NCBI GenBank assembly: GCA_016202555.1
Contig: JACQOL010000004.1
Span: forward strand, 1-12,991
DNA from: Chloroflexota bacterium
Lineage (GTDB): Bacteria > Chloroflexota > Dehalococcoidia > Dehalococcoidales > UBA2162
Reading direction: 5' to 3'
Length of the DNA: 12,991 bases
Both the position numbers and the translations under genes were made by a program. Numbering within the stretch: the stretch's first letter is position 1; every line of letters starts with the position of its first letter. The notes beneath the pieces were generated by a model, which saw only the letters and a program-made list of their open reading frames with translations, had not been told where the DNA came from and did no database searches. Shown here piece after piece: positions 1 to 7,403 of this stretch.

Positions 1-42
1 CTAAGCAGTAGGTCGTGGGTTCGAATCCCCCCAGGGACGCCA
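1..42 (+). tRNA. tRNA-Arg (anticodon NCT, UCU or CCU), 3' part only
   Basis: The window opens inside the anticodon. Reading back from the encoded CCA (40-42) the standard layout fits exactly: discriminator G at 39, acceptor strand 32-38, T stem 27-31 and 15-19 around the TTCGAAT loop (20-26), a five-base variable loop (10-14), and the 3' anticodon stem at 5-9. Bases 1-2 are then anticodon positions 35-36 (C, U), followed by A37 A38. NCU anticodons mean Arg (UCU, CCU) or Ser (GCU); the short variable loop excludes tRNA-Ser. The T stem carries one apparent U-C mismatch at the second pair. The 5' half is outside the window, so isotype rests on this register alone. Confidence 0.85.
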
Positions 43-111
43 GATTTCAAATCAAAATAGTGCGGCAATAGTATCATACCCCCGAAGCAGTTACTGACTT
101 ACGGTGAGATT

Positions 112-975
112 ATGACCAAACAGAAGACACTGGTTTTTTTAGGTGCCCATCCGGATGACGAGAGTTTTGGCGTTGGCGCCACCTTAGCCCAGTACGCGGC
201 TTCCGGAGTCAAAGTTTACTATGTCTGTGCTACCGGCGGTGAGGCAGGGACGGTCGACCCTGAATATATGCAGGGATATGCTACTATTGAAGAGTTGCGC
301 TCGGCTGAATTGAAATGTGCCGCAGAGGCATTGGGCTTGGCTGATGTCGTTTACCTGGGCTTTCGGGATTCAGGCATGTCAGGTTCAGAAAGCAATACAC
401 ATCCGGATTCGCTGGCGGTGGCCCCCCTTGATGAGGTGGCCGAACGAATAGTTAAAACCATCCGGGAGCTCAAGCCGGATGTCTTGCTTACCCACGATGC
501 AGGTGGGGGCTACGGGCACCCCGACCATATTGCCACACATAACGCCACGGTTAAGGCATTCTATGCCGCCGGTGACCCAGCACAGTATCCCGAAGCCGGG
601 CCGGTATTTCAGCCTCATAAGCTCTATTTTGCGGTGCGTCCTCGCGGTATTACGAAAATGATGGTCAGGTTAATGCCTCTATTCGGACAAGACCCCCACC
701 GTTTCGGACGTAACAAGGACATCGACCTCACCAGGATGACTGCTGTGGAATATCCTGTTCATGCCATCATACGTCTCTCGAAACAAGCCACCGAGATGCG
801 AAACAAAGCGGCGGCCTGTCATGCCAGCCAGGGTGGTGGGCGATTTCGCCGGGGTACATTCAGGATTCTACAGATAATTGAGAAGCTCCGAGGGCCACGG
901 GACTATTTCATGCTGGCCTACCCGCCTCTAACCCGCCGACGCCAGGAAAAGGACTTATTTGAGGGAGTGGACTGA
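112..975 (+). CDS. PIG-L / LmbE-family zinc-dependent deacetylase
   Basis: Predicted cytoplasmic metal-dependent N-deacetylase of the PIG-L/LmbE superfamily (MshB, BshB and GlcNAc-PI deacetylases), which removes acetyl groups from N-acetylglucosaminyl or related substrates. The family signature AHPDDE lies at residues 12-17 after a hydrophobic strand (LVFLG), and the second metal motif HPDH is at 136-139 inside an HDAGGGYGHPDH stretch. By homology with MshB, H13, D16 and H139 would bind zinc and D15 would be the general base; all are present. The length of 287 residues is normal and there is no signal peptide or membrane segment. The ATG at 112 has only a weak upstream GGTGAG. It lies 69 bp after the tRNA and 64 bp before the ABC ATPase gene. 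The real substrate (mycothiol-type, bacillithiol-type or other) cannot be read from the sequence. Confidence 0.9.
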   Translation: MTKQKTLVFLGAHPDDESFGVGATLAQYAASGVKVYYVCATGGEAGTVDPEYMQGYATIEELRSAELKCAAEALGLADVVYLGFRDSGMSGSESNTHPDSLAVAPLDEVAERIVKTIRELKPDVLLTHDAGGGYGHPDHIATHNATVKAFYAAGDPAQYPEAGPVFQPHKLYFAVRPRGITKMMVRLMPLFGQDPHRFGRNKDIDLTRMTAVEYPVHAIIRLSKQATEMRNKAAACHASQGGGRFRRGTFRILQIIEKLRGPRDYFMLAYPPLTRRRQEKDLFEGVD

Positions 976-1039
976 GTGGACTAGCCGACGCTTCCGGCTT
1001 GGGGGATGAGTATCATTCAATGTTGAAGGTTTAGTTGTC

Positions 1040-1735
1040 ATGGTTGAAAATAACCTGATTTATAATGTCCAGCAATTGAGCAAGGTATACGACACGGGCA
1101 AGGTTAAGATAAAAGCTCTGGATAACATCTCCTTTGCTGTGCCGGAGGGAGATATGCTTACCATTATGGGCAGAAGCGGGTCAGGTAAGTCTACTCTGCT
1201 CAGACAGATGGGGCTGCTTGATCGCCCCACATCCGGGGGCATCATTTTCGAGGCAATGGAAGTGACCGCGCTGCCGGAAGGCGACAGAACGAAATTACGG
1301 CTTACCTCGATGGGCTATGTCTTTCAGGAATATGCCCTGCTGGGAGAGTTGACAGCTCATCAGAATGTCTACCTTCCAGGAATGGTGCTGGGTAAAATGG
1401 GCAGCAACTATAAACAGCGGGCTAAGGAGTTGCTGGAGCTAGTGGGCTTGGGGGAAAGGATAGGTCACTATCCTAAGGAGCTTTCCGGGGGCGAGCAACA
1501 AAGGGTGGCCATCGCCCGAGCTCTGATTAATAGTCCCAGTGTTCTTCTTGCCGATGAACCCTGCGCTAACCTGGATACCATATCTAGTAAGGCAGTGATG
1601 GAAACGCTGGTGAAACTTAACGCCCAGTTGAAAGTCACCATTATTTTTATTTCGCATGACCCCAGCGATAAGCAATATGCTAAGAGCCTTATCGTATTGA
1701 GCGATGGGAGAATCGCTCAAGAGGGCAACCCGTAA
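1040..1735 (+). CDS. ABC transporter ATP-binding protein, LolD/MacB type
   Basis: Cytoplasmic ATPase subunit of an ABC exporter or extruder. All core motifs are visible in the 231 residues: Walker [10 protein letters not shown] (44-52), Q-loop glutamine at 96 (VFQEY), signature LSGGEQQR (148-155), Walker B VLLADEP (168-174) and the switch histidine at 206 (ISHD). The pattern is that of the LolD/MacB/FtsE group, which pair with permeases of the FtsX/MacB fold rather than with solute-binding importers. The stop codon is followed 2 bp later by the start of the permease gene, so the two are almost certainly one transcription unit. No substrate-binding or membrane-fusion protein is adjacent, so the cargo (lipoprotein, peptide or drug) is unknown. 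No strong promoter is evident in the 64 bp upstream. Confidence 0.93.
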   Translation: MVENNLIYNVQQLSKVYDTGKVKIKALDNISFAVPEGDMLTIMGRSGSGKSTLLRQMGLLDRPTSGGIIFEAMEVTALPEGDRTKLRLTSMGYVFQEYALLGELTAHQNVYLPGMVLGKMGSNYKQRAKELLELVGLGERIGHYPKELSGGEQQRVAIARALINSPSVLLADEPCANLDTISSKAVMETLVKLNAQLKVTIIFISHDPSDKQYAKSLIVLSDGRIAQEGNP

Positions 1736-1737
1736 AT

Positions 1738-2943
1738 ATGAAAACACTGAAGGTAGCCGGTTTCCTGGCATTTACCTCGCTAAAACGGGGTAACTTCGGC
1801 GTCATGCTCCTGACTATTTTGATACTTATCCTGGTTACTCTTAATCTTCTTTTCGTACCCAGTCTGTTGCGAGGGCTTGTTCGTGGAGCTAACGACAAGC
1901 TGAAAGATACCTTTGCTGGAGATATCGTCATCGAGTCTGCTCTCGATAATCCTCTGATACCGAATACGAACGTCCTGATTCCTAAAATCGAGGCTATCGA
2001 CGGCGTTGTTGCTGTTACACCCAGAAATAACATGGTGGCAGAATTCAGGTATGAAAACGAACGCACCAGCGGCATTATCTACGCTATTTTACCAGAACGT
2101 GAAAAAGAGGTATTTACCATCAGTAAATCACTGATGGAAGGCTCGTTCTTGAACTTAAATGACCGGGGTCAGATTCTTTTGGGTCTTCAGTTGGCTGGCG
2201 CCGGTAATTCCAACATAGAACTCTACTCCAGGTCGCTTAAGAAGATTCATGCCGGAGATAGGGTACTGGTAACTTATGGTAATGGTATTCAGAAGAGCTA
2301 CACCGTCAAAGGTATTTTCTATAGCGAATTTATTCAAACCGACACCCAGGCTTTTGTCTCTGAAACGGAGTTTGAAGCAGTGAATCCGCTGGTGACTAAC
2401 AAATCATCATCTATCCGTGTGAAAATAGACGATAAGGCAGATGCCGCAATTATCATTGACAAGATAAGCCAGCTCGGAGACGGATTGAGAATACTGACCT
2501 GGGAAGATTATGCCGGGATAATGCGCAGTATGACTGATACTTTCCACGCTATTGATACAATATTGAATGTTGTGAATCTGCTTGTAGCCGGTATCACGGT
2601 TTTTGTCGTTACCTATATTGATGTCACTAACCGGAGGCGGCAAATCGGCATCCAGCGCGCCATTGGCATTATGCCCGGCTGCATAGCTATAGCCTATCTG
2701 CTGCGGGCGGCCTTTTATGCGGCTCTCGCAGCTATCCTGGCCAGTTTGGCTTTTCTTTACGTCATAATGCCTGTAGAAGCTAAATACCCTTTTCACTTTC
2801 CCTTTGGCGATGTTAATCTTGTGTTAGGGTTCTCAGCGCTGGCTAATGCCTTCTTCATCTTATTCTGTGCTGCTATAATAGCCGCTTTTCTTCCGGTCTG
2901 GATAGCTCTGAGAATAAAAATCCTGGATGCGATTTGGGGATAA
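1738..2943 (+). CDS. ABC transporter permease, FtsX/MacB family
   Basis: Membrane partner of the ATPase encoded 2 bp upstream. The 401-residue protein has the MacB/LolC/FtsX layout: one N-terminal transmembrane helix (about residues 20-44), a large extracytoplasmic domain (about 50-270, MacB_PCD-like), then three C-terminal helices (about 277-297, 315-344 and 360-392). The segment RRRQIGIQRAIG (299-310) after the second helix matches the conserved cytoplasmic loop of FtsX-type permeases that contacts the ATPase. Such systems work by mechanotransmission, moving lipoproteins, peptides or drugs at the outer face of the membrane. Specificity cannot be inferred because no accessory protein is present. 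The ATG is fixed by the close spacing to the ATPase stop. No convincing terminator follows; only a short AT-rich inverted repeat lies near 2972-2991. Confidence 0.9.
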   Translation: MKTLKVAGFLAFTSLKRGNFGVMLLTILILILVTLNLLFVPSLLRGLVRGANDKLKDTFAGDIVIESALDNPLIPNTNVLIPKIEAIDGVVAVTPRNNMVAEFRYENERTSGIIYAILPEREKEVFTISKSLMEGSFLNLNDRGQILLGLQLAGAGNSNIELYSRSLKKIHAGDRVLVTYGNGIQKSYTVKGIFYSEFIQTDTQAFVSETEFEAVNPLVTNKSSSIRVKIDDKADAAIIIDKISQLGDGLRILTWEDYAGIMRSMTDTFHAIDTILNVVNLLVAGITVFVVTYIDVTNRRRQIGIQRAIGIMPGCIAIAYLLRAAFYAALAAILASLAFLYVIMPVEAKYPFHFPFGDVNLVLGFSALANAFFILFCAAIIAAFLPVWIALRIKILDAIWG

Positions 2944-3074
2944 ACTCAGATGCGAGTAACATACCGGCAAAAAGTTTAATCATCTCGTTAAACCAGGAAT
3001 CCAATGCTTTCTAATATGTCGTTCAGGCATTGTCAGGGCTCAGATTTTTAAAATGATGTATTATCTGCCCCTTG

Positions 3075-3103
3075 TTGAATTGCGGTTAACTATGTGTTAT
3101 TCT
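3075..3103 (+). promoter_or_regulatory. Candidate sigma70-type promoter for the DUF5679 gene
   Basis: A TTGAAT box (3075-3080), a 17-bp spacer and TATTCT (3098-3103) give four of six matches at each hexamer with ideal spacing. The predicted start near 3110 leaves a leader of about 27 nt before the ATG at 3137. It lies in the 193-bp gap after the permease gene, which holds nothing else I can identify. Confidence 0.5.
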
Positions 3104-3136
3104 TCTGATTAAATTATTAGCTATGAGGAGGTTGTA

Positions 3137-3280
3137 ATGCAAGCTTATTGTGTTAAAGACAGAAAGAAGGTGGAGATTAAGAATCCGAAAGCAATTACTA
3201 TGAAGAACGGGCGCCCTGCGACTCAAGGTATTTGCCCGATATGCGGAAACAAGGTATTCCGTATCGGCAAATCTAAATAA
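3137..3280 (+). CDS. DUF5679-family mini-protein (47 aa, putative zinc ribbon)
   Basis: A very short gene supported by a strong ribosome binding site (GAGGAGG at 3125-3131) and by recognisable sequence. The 47-residue product begins MQAYCVKDRKK, continues NPKAITMKNGRPATQG and ends CPICGNKVFRIGKSK, the pattern I know as DUF5679 in Chloroflexota and some archaea. Family members normally carry two CxxC pairs, consistent with a zinc ribbon. Here the second pair is intact (C33, C36), but the first has C5 and an aspartate at position 8 where a cysteine is usual. Asp may still bind metal, or the copy may be divergent. The function of the family is unknown; a small nucleic-acid-binding or ribosome-associated role would be a guess. 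It appears monocistronic, with its own promoter candidate upstream. Confidence 0.85.
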   Translation: MQAYCVKDRKKVEIKNPKAITMKNGRPATQGICPICGNKVFRIGKSK

Positions 3281-3455
3281 TTGCTTCGATATAACCCGTA
3301 ACGACAAGGTCAGTGATAATCCGAGGCACCGAGGTTTGGTTGTGCCTAATTGTACTGCGCTATTCGGCTGTGCTATTCGGCTGTTTTAATTCTACTGGTA
3401 CTGGACAGGAGAGAGAAAAACTGGAGTGGCTGGTGGGAAAGCTCACTTTAGTGGG

Positions 3456-4139
3456 TTATTCCAGTAAAGCGGGGGCGTAGGGGCTTGTTCTGTCTTGACA
3501 CGTTTTACTTGAACAGACAGAGCATCTGTCAATTACGGTCGCAGTCTGGTAAAATATCCCTGAGATAGAGTTAGCTGGCAACATTATGAATTTATCGGTT
3601 AGTCTCACTCCAATTAAATTCTCCACGTTACCCAGTAAGGAAAATAGCCCTTTCAGTTGGGCTAGTGGCCAGGACTGTGGATGCCCCGGCTCAACGCTAG
3701 AAACTTGTTGCAGCGTGTAATTTTTAACCAGATAGTCTTGCAGATAACTGGATGCGGCTATTTTACACATGTCCTTAATCACAGTCAGGCAGTATGTCTT
3801 CATAGTAGTAGCACTCGGAAGCTCCATCTCGTCAATCTCTCGACCACAGGTGACAACATACGGGAAAACCGGTTGCATCCCGTCAAAAACTCTGAGGGCA
3901 TGGCTCACGAATCCAACACCATCAATCTCCAGCATATTCTTATTCCTGGTATCAATATGGGCATACTTATAGATTGCCTTAGGCCGGGCTATAGGAGTGA
4001 TTAGCTCAATTACTTCCCGAACGACTGCTTCAACTTGTTTATTTTCACTGCGCAGTCGCAGACGCTTGAGCACTTCACTAACTTGAATGTTTACCGGGAT
4101 GTTGTCCAGCACACAGACATTAGTAGTTGAGCTTCTCAT
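3456..4139 (-). CDS. Protein related to the B12-dependent methionine synthase activation domain
   Basis: The 227-residue protein resembles stand-alone homologues of the C-terminal AdoMet-binding reactivation domain of cobalamin-dependent methionine synthase (MetH). Shared features are an N-terminal stretch with basic and helical residues, PGHPQSWPLAQ followed by LFSLLG (151-170), IGVRLTDKFIMLP (176-188) and NSISGIFY (190-197), which matches the PxxSVSG segment of MetH. A cysteine cluster C206, C209, C214 closes the protein and is typical of the short forms, hinting at a metal or Fe-S site. The ATG at 4139 is preceded by GGAGG ten bases upstream; an in-frame TTG at 4187 would add 16 residues but lacks such a site. 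These proteins are thought to reactivate corrinoid methyltransferases; no methyltransferase is adjacent, so the partner is unknown. Transcribed divergently from rnpB. Confidence 0.8.
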   Translation of the reverse strand: MRSSTTNVCVLDNIPVNIQVSEVLKRLRLRSENKQVEAVVREVIELITPIARPKAIYKYAHIDTRNKNMLEIDGVGFVSHALRVFDGMQPVFPYVVTCGREIDEMELPSATTMKTYCLTVIKDMCKIAASSYLQDYLVKNYTLQQVSSVEPGHPQSWPLAQLKGLFSLLGNVENLIGVRLTDKFIMLPANSISGIFYQTATVIDRCSVCSSKTCQDRTSPYAPALLE

Positions 4140-4267
4140 TGGTGTTATCCCTCCGCCTTCCGTAAAATTAATGTCGTCCGGTAGCAAGTAAAATTCAAAC
4201 TTAGTCGGGAAGTTCTCATTTTAACTCATGACTAATGGATTAGCACTCATCATTGTCTTTTGTTATG

Positions 4268-4297
4268 ATAATAATCCGTGTCTCACCTGGCTGTCAA
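4268..4297 (-). promoter_or_regulatory. Candidate promoter for the methionine-synthase-activation-like gene
   Basis: On the minus strand a consensus TTGACA (4297-4292) is followed by an 18-bp spacer and TATTAT (4273-4268, five of six matches). The predicted start near 4261 leaves a leader of about 120 nt before the ATG at 4139. I see no known riboswitch in that leader, only a small stem of CTAAT/ATTAG with a CC loop (near 4228-4239). Confidence 0.6.
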
Positions 4298-4354
4298 ATT
4301 CGCTTCATTGCCGCAGAGCAGATTCCTCTTGCCAAAAAGTCTTATCATTGCTGG

Positions 4355-4383
4355 TTGACTTAGCCTACCTTTCGTATTACAGT
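4355..4383 (+). promoter_or_regulatory. Candidate promoter of rnpB
   Basis: TTGACT (4355-4360, five of six matches), a 17-bp spacer and TACAGT (4378-4383) place the transcription start at about 4389-4390, which is the 5' end of the RNase P RNA deduced from its P1 helix. This agreement between two independent readings is the main support. Confidence 0.65.
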
Positions 4384-4387
4384 ATAA

Positions 4388-4750
4388 ATGGGTTAAGTAG
4401 ACTGGGTGGCCGCCCTTCTCTGAAGGGAGGAAAGTCCGAGCTCCACCGGGCAAGATGCTGGGTAACACCCAGGAGGGGTGACCCTACGGAAAGCGCCACA
4501 GAAACATACCGTCCTTCCCTGCGGGAAGGATAAGGGTGAAATGGTGAGGTAAGAGCTCACCAGCGGCTGGGTGACCAGTCGGCTGGGCAAACCCCATCTG
4601 GAGCAAGACCAAATAGAGGGACACAAGGCAGCCCGGCCTCGTCCCCGGGTTGGTCGCTTGACCCTTTCGGTAACGGAAGGGCTAGATAGATGGTCACCGT
4701 CCTTCTTTAGAAGGATACAGAACTCGGCTTACAGGTTTGCTTAACCCATT
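4388..4750 (+). ncRNA. rnpB: RNase P RNA, bacterial type A
   Basis: Catalytic RNA of ribonuclease P, which trims tRNA 5' leaders. The ends are defined by a ten-base-pair P1 helix between 4388-4397 (ATGGGTTAAG) and 4740-4749 (CTTAACCCAT). The universally conserved GAGGAAAGTCC of the P4/J3-4 core lies at 4427-4437, and the partner region near the 3' end reads ACAGAACTCGGCTTACA (4717-4733). The AGATAGATGGTCACC segment (4684-4698) matches the conserved region seen before P4 closes. The length of about 360 nt, a short P3 and the overall order fit the ancestral A type. Open reading frames on both strands in this stretch are incidental. No clear intrinsic terminator follows, so transcripts may run into the gene at 4821. 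Confidence 0.95.
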
Positions 4751-4820
4751 TCTTCACTCAGGGGGGTTATTATCTGTCAGCACTGTGATTGTCGTTAGTT
4801 GGTTAAAAAAGGAGGTTGCG

Positions 4821-5303
4821 ATGTGCGAACGTTGTGGTTGCCAACAATTTATTAAAAAGGGAAAAGAAGCAGTCCGAAAGCGAGCGGTAGATATCCTCAA
4901 GGAGTTGCACCTGACCCCGGCTAATGTTGACGATTACGAGTGTGCCGAAGCGATTTCAGGGATGATTGCCCCCTTTGGGCTTGAGGAAGATGAGGTCTAT
5001 CATGTTGCCTCCTTCATTTCTGGGCTACATGGGGGAGCAGCGCAGACTGGCCGCTACAACCGCTCCGAGCGATACCAAGCCCATGTTCGTGCCTTTCGGG
5101 ACGTCTTTGCTCGCTTACCTGTTCAGGGAGATTTCCAACAAATCGCTACTGCCTATCATCAACTGGAGCAATTAGCCCGGGAGTTGGATGAAAAAACGAT
5201 AGCTTCCTTAGACCCTGAGATTCAGCAGGCGGTCAGTGCTGTGAATCATGTCCACGATGACAAAACCAGACAGACAAGGCTGCAAGAACGCTACGGTCTC
5301 TGA
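4821..5303 (+). CDS. Hypothetical protein with N-terminal CxxCGC motif
   Basis: I do not recognise a named family. The start at 4821 is set by AAAGGAGG ending five bases upstream; the frame is open back to 4737, inside rnpB, but that extension has no support. The 160-residue product begins MCERCGC, so C2, C5 and C7 form a CxxCGC motif like the high-affinity nickel site at the N-terminus of the hydrogenase maturation protein HypB. The rest is predicted mostly helical, charged and soluble, with one more cysteine (C41) and a His-rich NHVHDD near the C-terminus (142-147), and contains no GTPase motifs, so it is not HypB. A metal-binding role is a plausible inference only. It is followed 16 bp later by the S41 protease gene and may be cotranscribed with it. 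Confidence 0.8.
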   Translation: MCERCGCQQFIKKGKEAVRKRAVDILKELHLTPANVDDYECAEAISGMIAPFGLEEDEVYHVASFISGLHGGAAQTGRYNRSERYQAHVRAFRDVFARLPVQGDFQQIATAYHQLEQLARELDEKTIASLDPEIQQAVSAVNHVHDDKTRQTRLQERYGL

Positions 5304-5319
5304 CTTAGGAGCAAGTTCG

Positions 5320-6462
5320 ATGTTAAAAACAATAAAAATTGGGGTAATCCTGTTATTGGTAGTGAGCCTTGCCCTGTCTTTTAGTGCTGGCTGTACACTG
5401 GCCACTAATGCTCCTCCAACTACAAACCAGGGTCTGGATACTGTGCAGGAAGCCTGGGGGATTATTTCCCGGGAATATGTGGAGAAGGATAAAGTTGATA
5501 CCAGTAATATGAGCCAGGCAGCAATCAAGGGTATGGTGCAGGCTCTAAATGACCCCTACACTTCCTATTTGGACCCTCAACACTACCAGATGAGCCTGAG
5601 CGATATACAGGGTAAATTTGAAGGTATTGGCGCCTACGTCGGGATAAGAGAAAAGCAGATAGTAATTATCGCTCCCGTTGCCGATTCACCAGCAGCTAAA
5701 GCTGGTATCAAAGCAGGTGACATAATCCTGGCAATCGATGACAACGTTACCTCGGGCATGAGCCTGGAGGTGGCGGTGCTTAACATTCGGGGGCCAAAGG
5801 GGACATTGGTCAGGCTTCTTATTCAGCATCAGGGTGAGACCGAGCCTGTGAATATTGAGATTGTTAGGGCTGAGATTAAAGTGCCCGGTGTTCATTTCGA
5901 GATGAAGGAAGACATCGCTTATATTAGAATTGATTCTTTTTCTGAGCAAACTAATCAAGAGCTATCTCCTGTGCTGGAGACTATCACCCGGGGGAAAGCT
6001 ACCGGTATTGTTCTTGACCTGCGCAGTAATCCGGGTGGCTTACTGGAAGCGGTGGTTGATGTCGCTAGCCATTTTTTGAAGGAGGGGGTGGTTCTTTATG
6101 TGGTGGATAATCAAGGCCAACGGACTTCAATATCGGTTAAGCCTCAAAAAGTCACTACTGATTTACCGATGGTTATTGTAACGGATAACTTTAGTGCTAG
6201 TGCTAGTGAGGTACTGACGGGAGCCATGCAGGACTATGGTCGGGCCACTATTGCCGGGACTAAAACCTTCGGTAAGGGTAGTGTTAATACCCTGCACCGG
6301 CTTAAAGATGGTTCGGGATTATACATTACCATAGCTCGCTGGCTTACCCCGAAGGGACGTCTGATTGAAGGTAAAGGAATTGAACCAGACTATCCTATTG
6401 AGCTTAAGGGAGATGATGCTATCCAGTGGGCGATAGATTACCTGAAGGGCAGCAGGGGATGA
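5320..6462 (+). CDS. S41-family C-terminal processing peptidase (CtpA/Prc-like), lipoprotein
   Basis: Serine protease that degrades or trims envelope proteins from the C-terminus. The start at 5320 follows TAGGAG at a good distance and gives a protein of 380 residues beginning with a hydrophobic signal (4-22) and a lipobox-like SAGC, so it is probably anchored through C25. An N-terminal helical region precedes a PDZ domain (about residues 95-185, with the GIGAYVG and AGIKAGDIILAID segments), then the protease core. The catalytic pair is visible: S294 in SASASE and K319 in TFGKG, 25 residues apart as in E. coli Prc (S430/K455), with D305 matching the third residue there. The length is typical of small CtpA-type enzymes. 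An in-frame ATG at 5248 overlaps the preceding gene and would hide the signal peptide. Confidence 0.93.
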   Translation: MLKTIKIGVILLLVVSLALSFSAGCTLATNAPPTTNQGLDTVQEAWGIISREYVEKDKVDTSNMSQAAIKGMVQALNDPYTSYLDPQHYQMSLSDIQGKFEGIGAYVGIREKQIVIIAPVADSPAAKAGIKAGDIILAIDDNVTSGMSLEVAVLNIRGPKGTLVRLLIQHQGETEPVNIEIVRAEIKVPGVHFEMKEDIAYIRIDSFSEQTNQELSPVLETITRGKATGIVLDLRSNPGGLLEAVVDVASHFLKEGVVLYVVDNQGQRTSISVKPQKVTTDLPMVIVTDNFSASASEVLTGAMQDYGRATIAGTKTFGKGSVNTLHRLKDGSGLYITIARWLTPKGRLIEGKGIEPDYPIELKGDDAIQWAIDYLKGSRG

Positions 6463-6490
6463 GGTGGTAGTTCCGGGTTATATTGACTCT

Positions 6491-6519
6491 TTGCTTAATC
6501 TTTTCCTTTGTTATATTAT
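6491..6519 (+). promoter_or_regulatory. Candidate internal promoter before the S49 peptidase gene
   Basis: TTGCTT (6491-6496), a 17-bp spacer and TATTAT (6514-6519, five of six matches) would start transcripts near 6526, upstream of the ATG at 6572. Its position inside the possible N-terminal extension of the next frame argues for the later start codon. Confidence 0.4.
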
Positions 6520-6571
6520 GTGGGGAAATAGCTACTTATATAGGATAATTCTAACTAGGCTGGAATTTACT

Positions 6572-7399
6572 ATGAGGTTACTGCGCCGCTGGTTCACTTC
6601 TATCCCATTTTTCGCGGTGCTTGGTCTTGCTTTAGGAGCGGTGATTGCTATTCCGCTGATACCTCAGCCTAAAATCGTGACTATAAGTATCTCTGATGTT
6701 CTTCTTGACCAAACCTATGTTGATGATATCCTGAAGGCGCTGACTCAAGCCCGAGAGGATAATAACATCAAGGCGGTTGTTCTTGAGATAGATAGCCCGG
6801 GAGGCTATGTCGTTACCACCGAGCAGATATATCTGGAAGTACTGCGCCTGCGACAAAAGAAACCGGTGGTGGCTTCAGTAAAAATGATGGCGGCTAGTGG
6901 TGGTTATTATATCGCGGTGGCGGCGAATTATATCTATGCTCAGCCTACTTCTGAGATGGGTAGCGTCGGTGCTCGCTCTGGTCTGCCGGAACCGGAAAAA
7001 CTGAATGAGACTAGCTTAACTAGCGGACTTTTTAAGGCTACTGGTGGCTCAAAAAGAAAAGCGATAGCTGAGCTAGAGATGATTAGGCAGGAATTTGTCT
7101 CGGCGGTGATGTCGCAGCGGGGCAGCCGGCTGAAGATACCGGAAGAGGAACTCTCTCAGGCAAAACTTTATCTTGGCATCGAAGGCTTGCGTTACGGGCT
7201 GATTGATGCTATCGGCACCCGCACTGATGCCATCAAGAAAGCGGCCGAGCTGGCTGGTATCAGGAATTATGGGGTAAGCGGACTTTATATATCCCAGCCG
7301 ATTCCGTTTTTCCTTTTTGGCTCGGCTGATTGGGCGAAACTGAAGGCACAAACTGGCACAATGCCGGTTTATTATTACCTTTATATTGAGTCGGAATGA
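6572..7399 (+). CDS. S49-family signal peptide peptidase-like protein (SppA-like)
   Basis: Membrane-bound serine protease related to short-form SppA, which cleaves leftover signal peptides within the membrane. From the ATG at 6572 the protein has 275 residues: a signal anchor (about 10-30), then a ClpP-like fold with EIDSPGG (72-78), the nucleophile S109 in AASGGYY and the presumed general base K155 in SGLFKATGG, a spacing close to the S147/K199 pair of Bacillus subtilis SppA. The frame is open to a GTG at 6464 immediately after the S41 stop, which would add 36 residues including another hydrophobic stretch; a promoter candidate inside that extension favours the shorter form, though the ribosome binding site there is weak. 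The next gene starts four bases after the stop, suggesting an operon. Confidence 0.85.
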   Translation: MRLLRRWFTSIPFFAVLGLALGAVIAIPLIPQPKIVTISISDVLLDQTYVDDILKALTQAREDNNIKAVVLEIDSPGGYVVTTEQIYLEVLRLRQKKPVVASVKMMAASGGYYIAVAANYIYAQPTSEMGSVGARSGLPEPEKLNETSLTSGLFKATGGSKRKAIAELEMIRQEFVSAVMSQRGSRLKIPEEELSQAKLYLGIEGLRYGLIDAIGTRTDAIKKAAELAGIRNYGVSGLYISQPIPFFLFGSADWAKLKAQTGTMPVYYYLYIESE

Positions 7400-7403
7400 A
7401 TTA

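Noticed and set aside
1..111. tRNA 3' end as an attachment site of an integrated element
   Set aside because: No integrase, no second copy of the tRNA 3' end elsewhere in the window, and the downstream genes look like normal chromosome.
965..982. 9-bp tandem duplication GAGTGGACT across the stop codon of the deacetylase
   Set aside because: Too short to be meaningful; it does not change the reading frame or the stop.
3324..3347. Short inverted repeat AGGCAC/GTGCCT after the DUF5679 gene
   Set aside because: Only six base pairs, a 12-base loop and no T run on either strand, so too weak to call a terminator.
3358..3383. 13-bp tandem repeat of the GCTATTCGGCTG unit
   Set aside because: A single short duplication in an intergenic region with no further copies; not a repeat array.
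4140..4261. Possible cobalamin or SAM riboswitch in the leader of the activation-like gene
   Set aside because: The leader is too short for a cobalamin riboswitch and none of the known conserved boxes are visible.
4228..4626. Open reading frames on both strands across the RNase P RNA gene
   Set aside because: They overlap highly conserved rnpB structure, lack ribosome binding sites and show no recognisable protein sequence.
6464..6571. N-terminal extension of the S49 peptidase from a GTG directly after the S41 stop
   Set aside because: It would put an extra hydrophobic stretch before the signal anchor and overlaps a promoter candidate; kept only as an alternative start.
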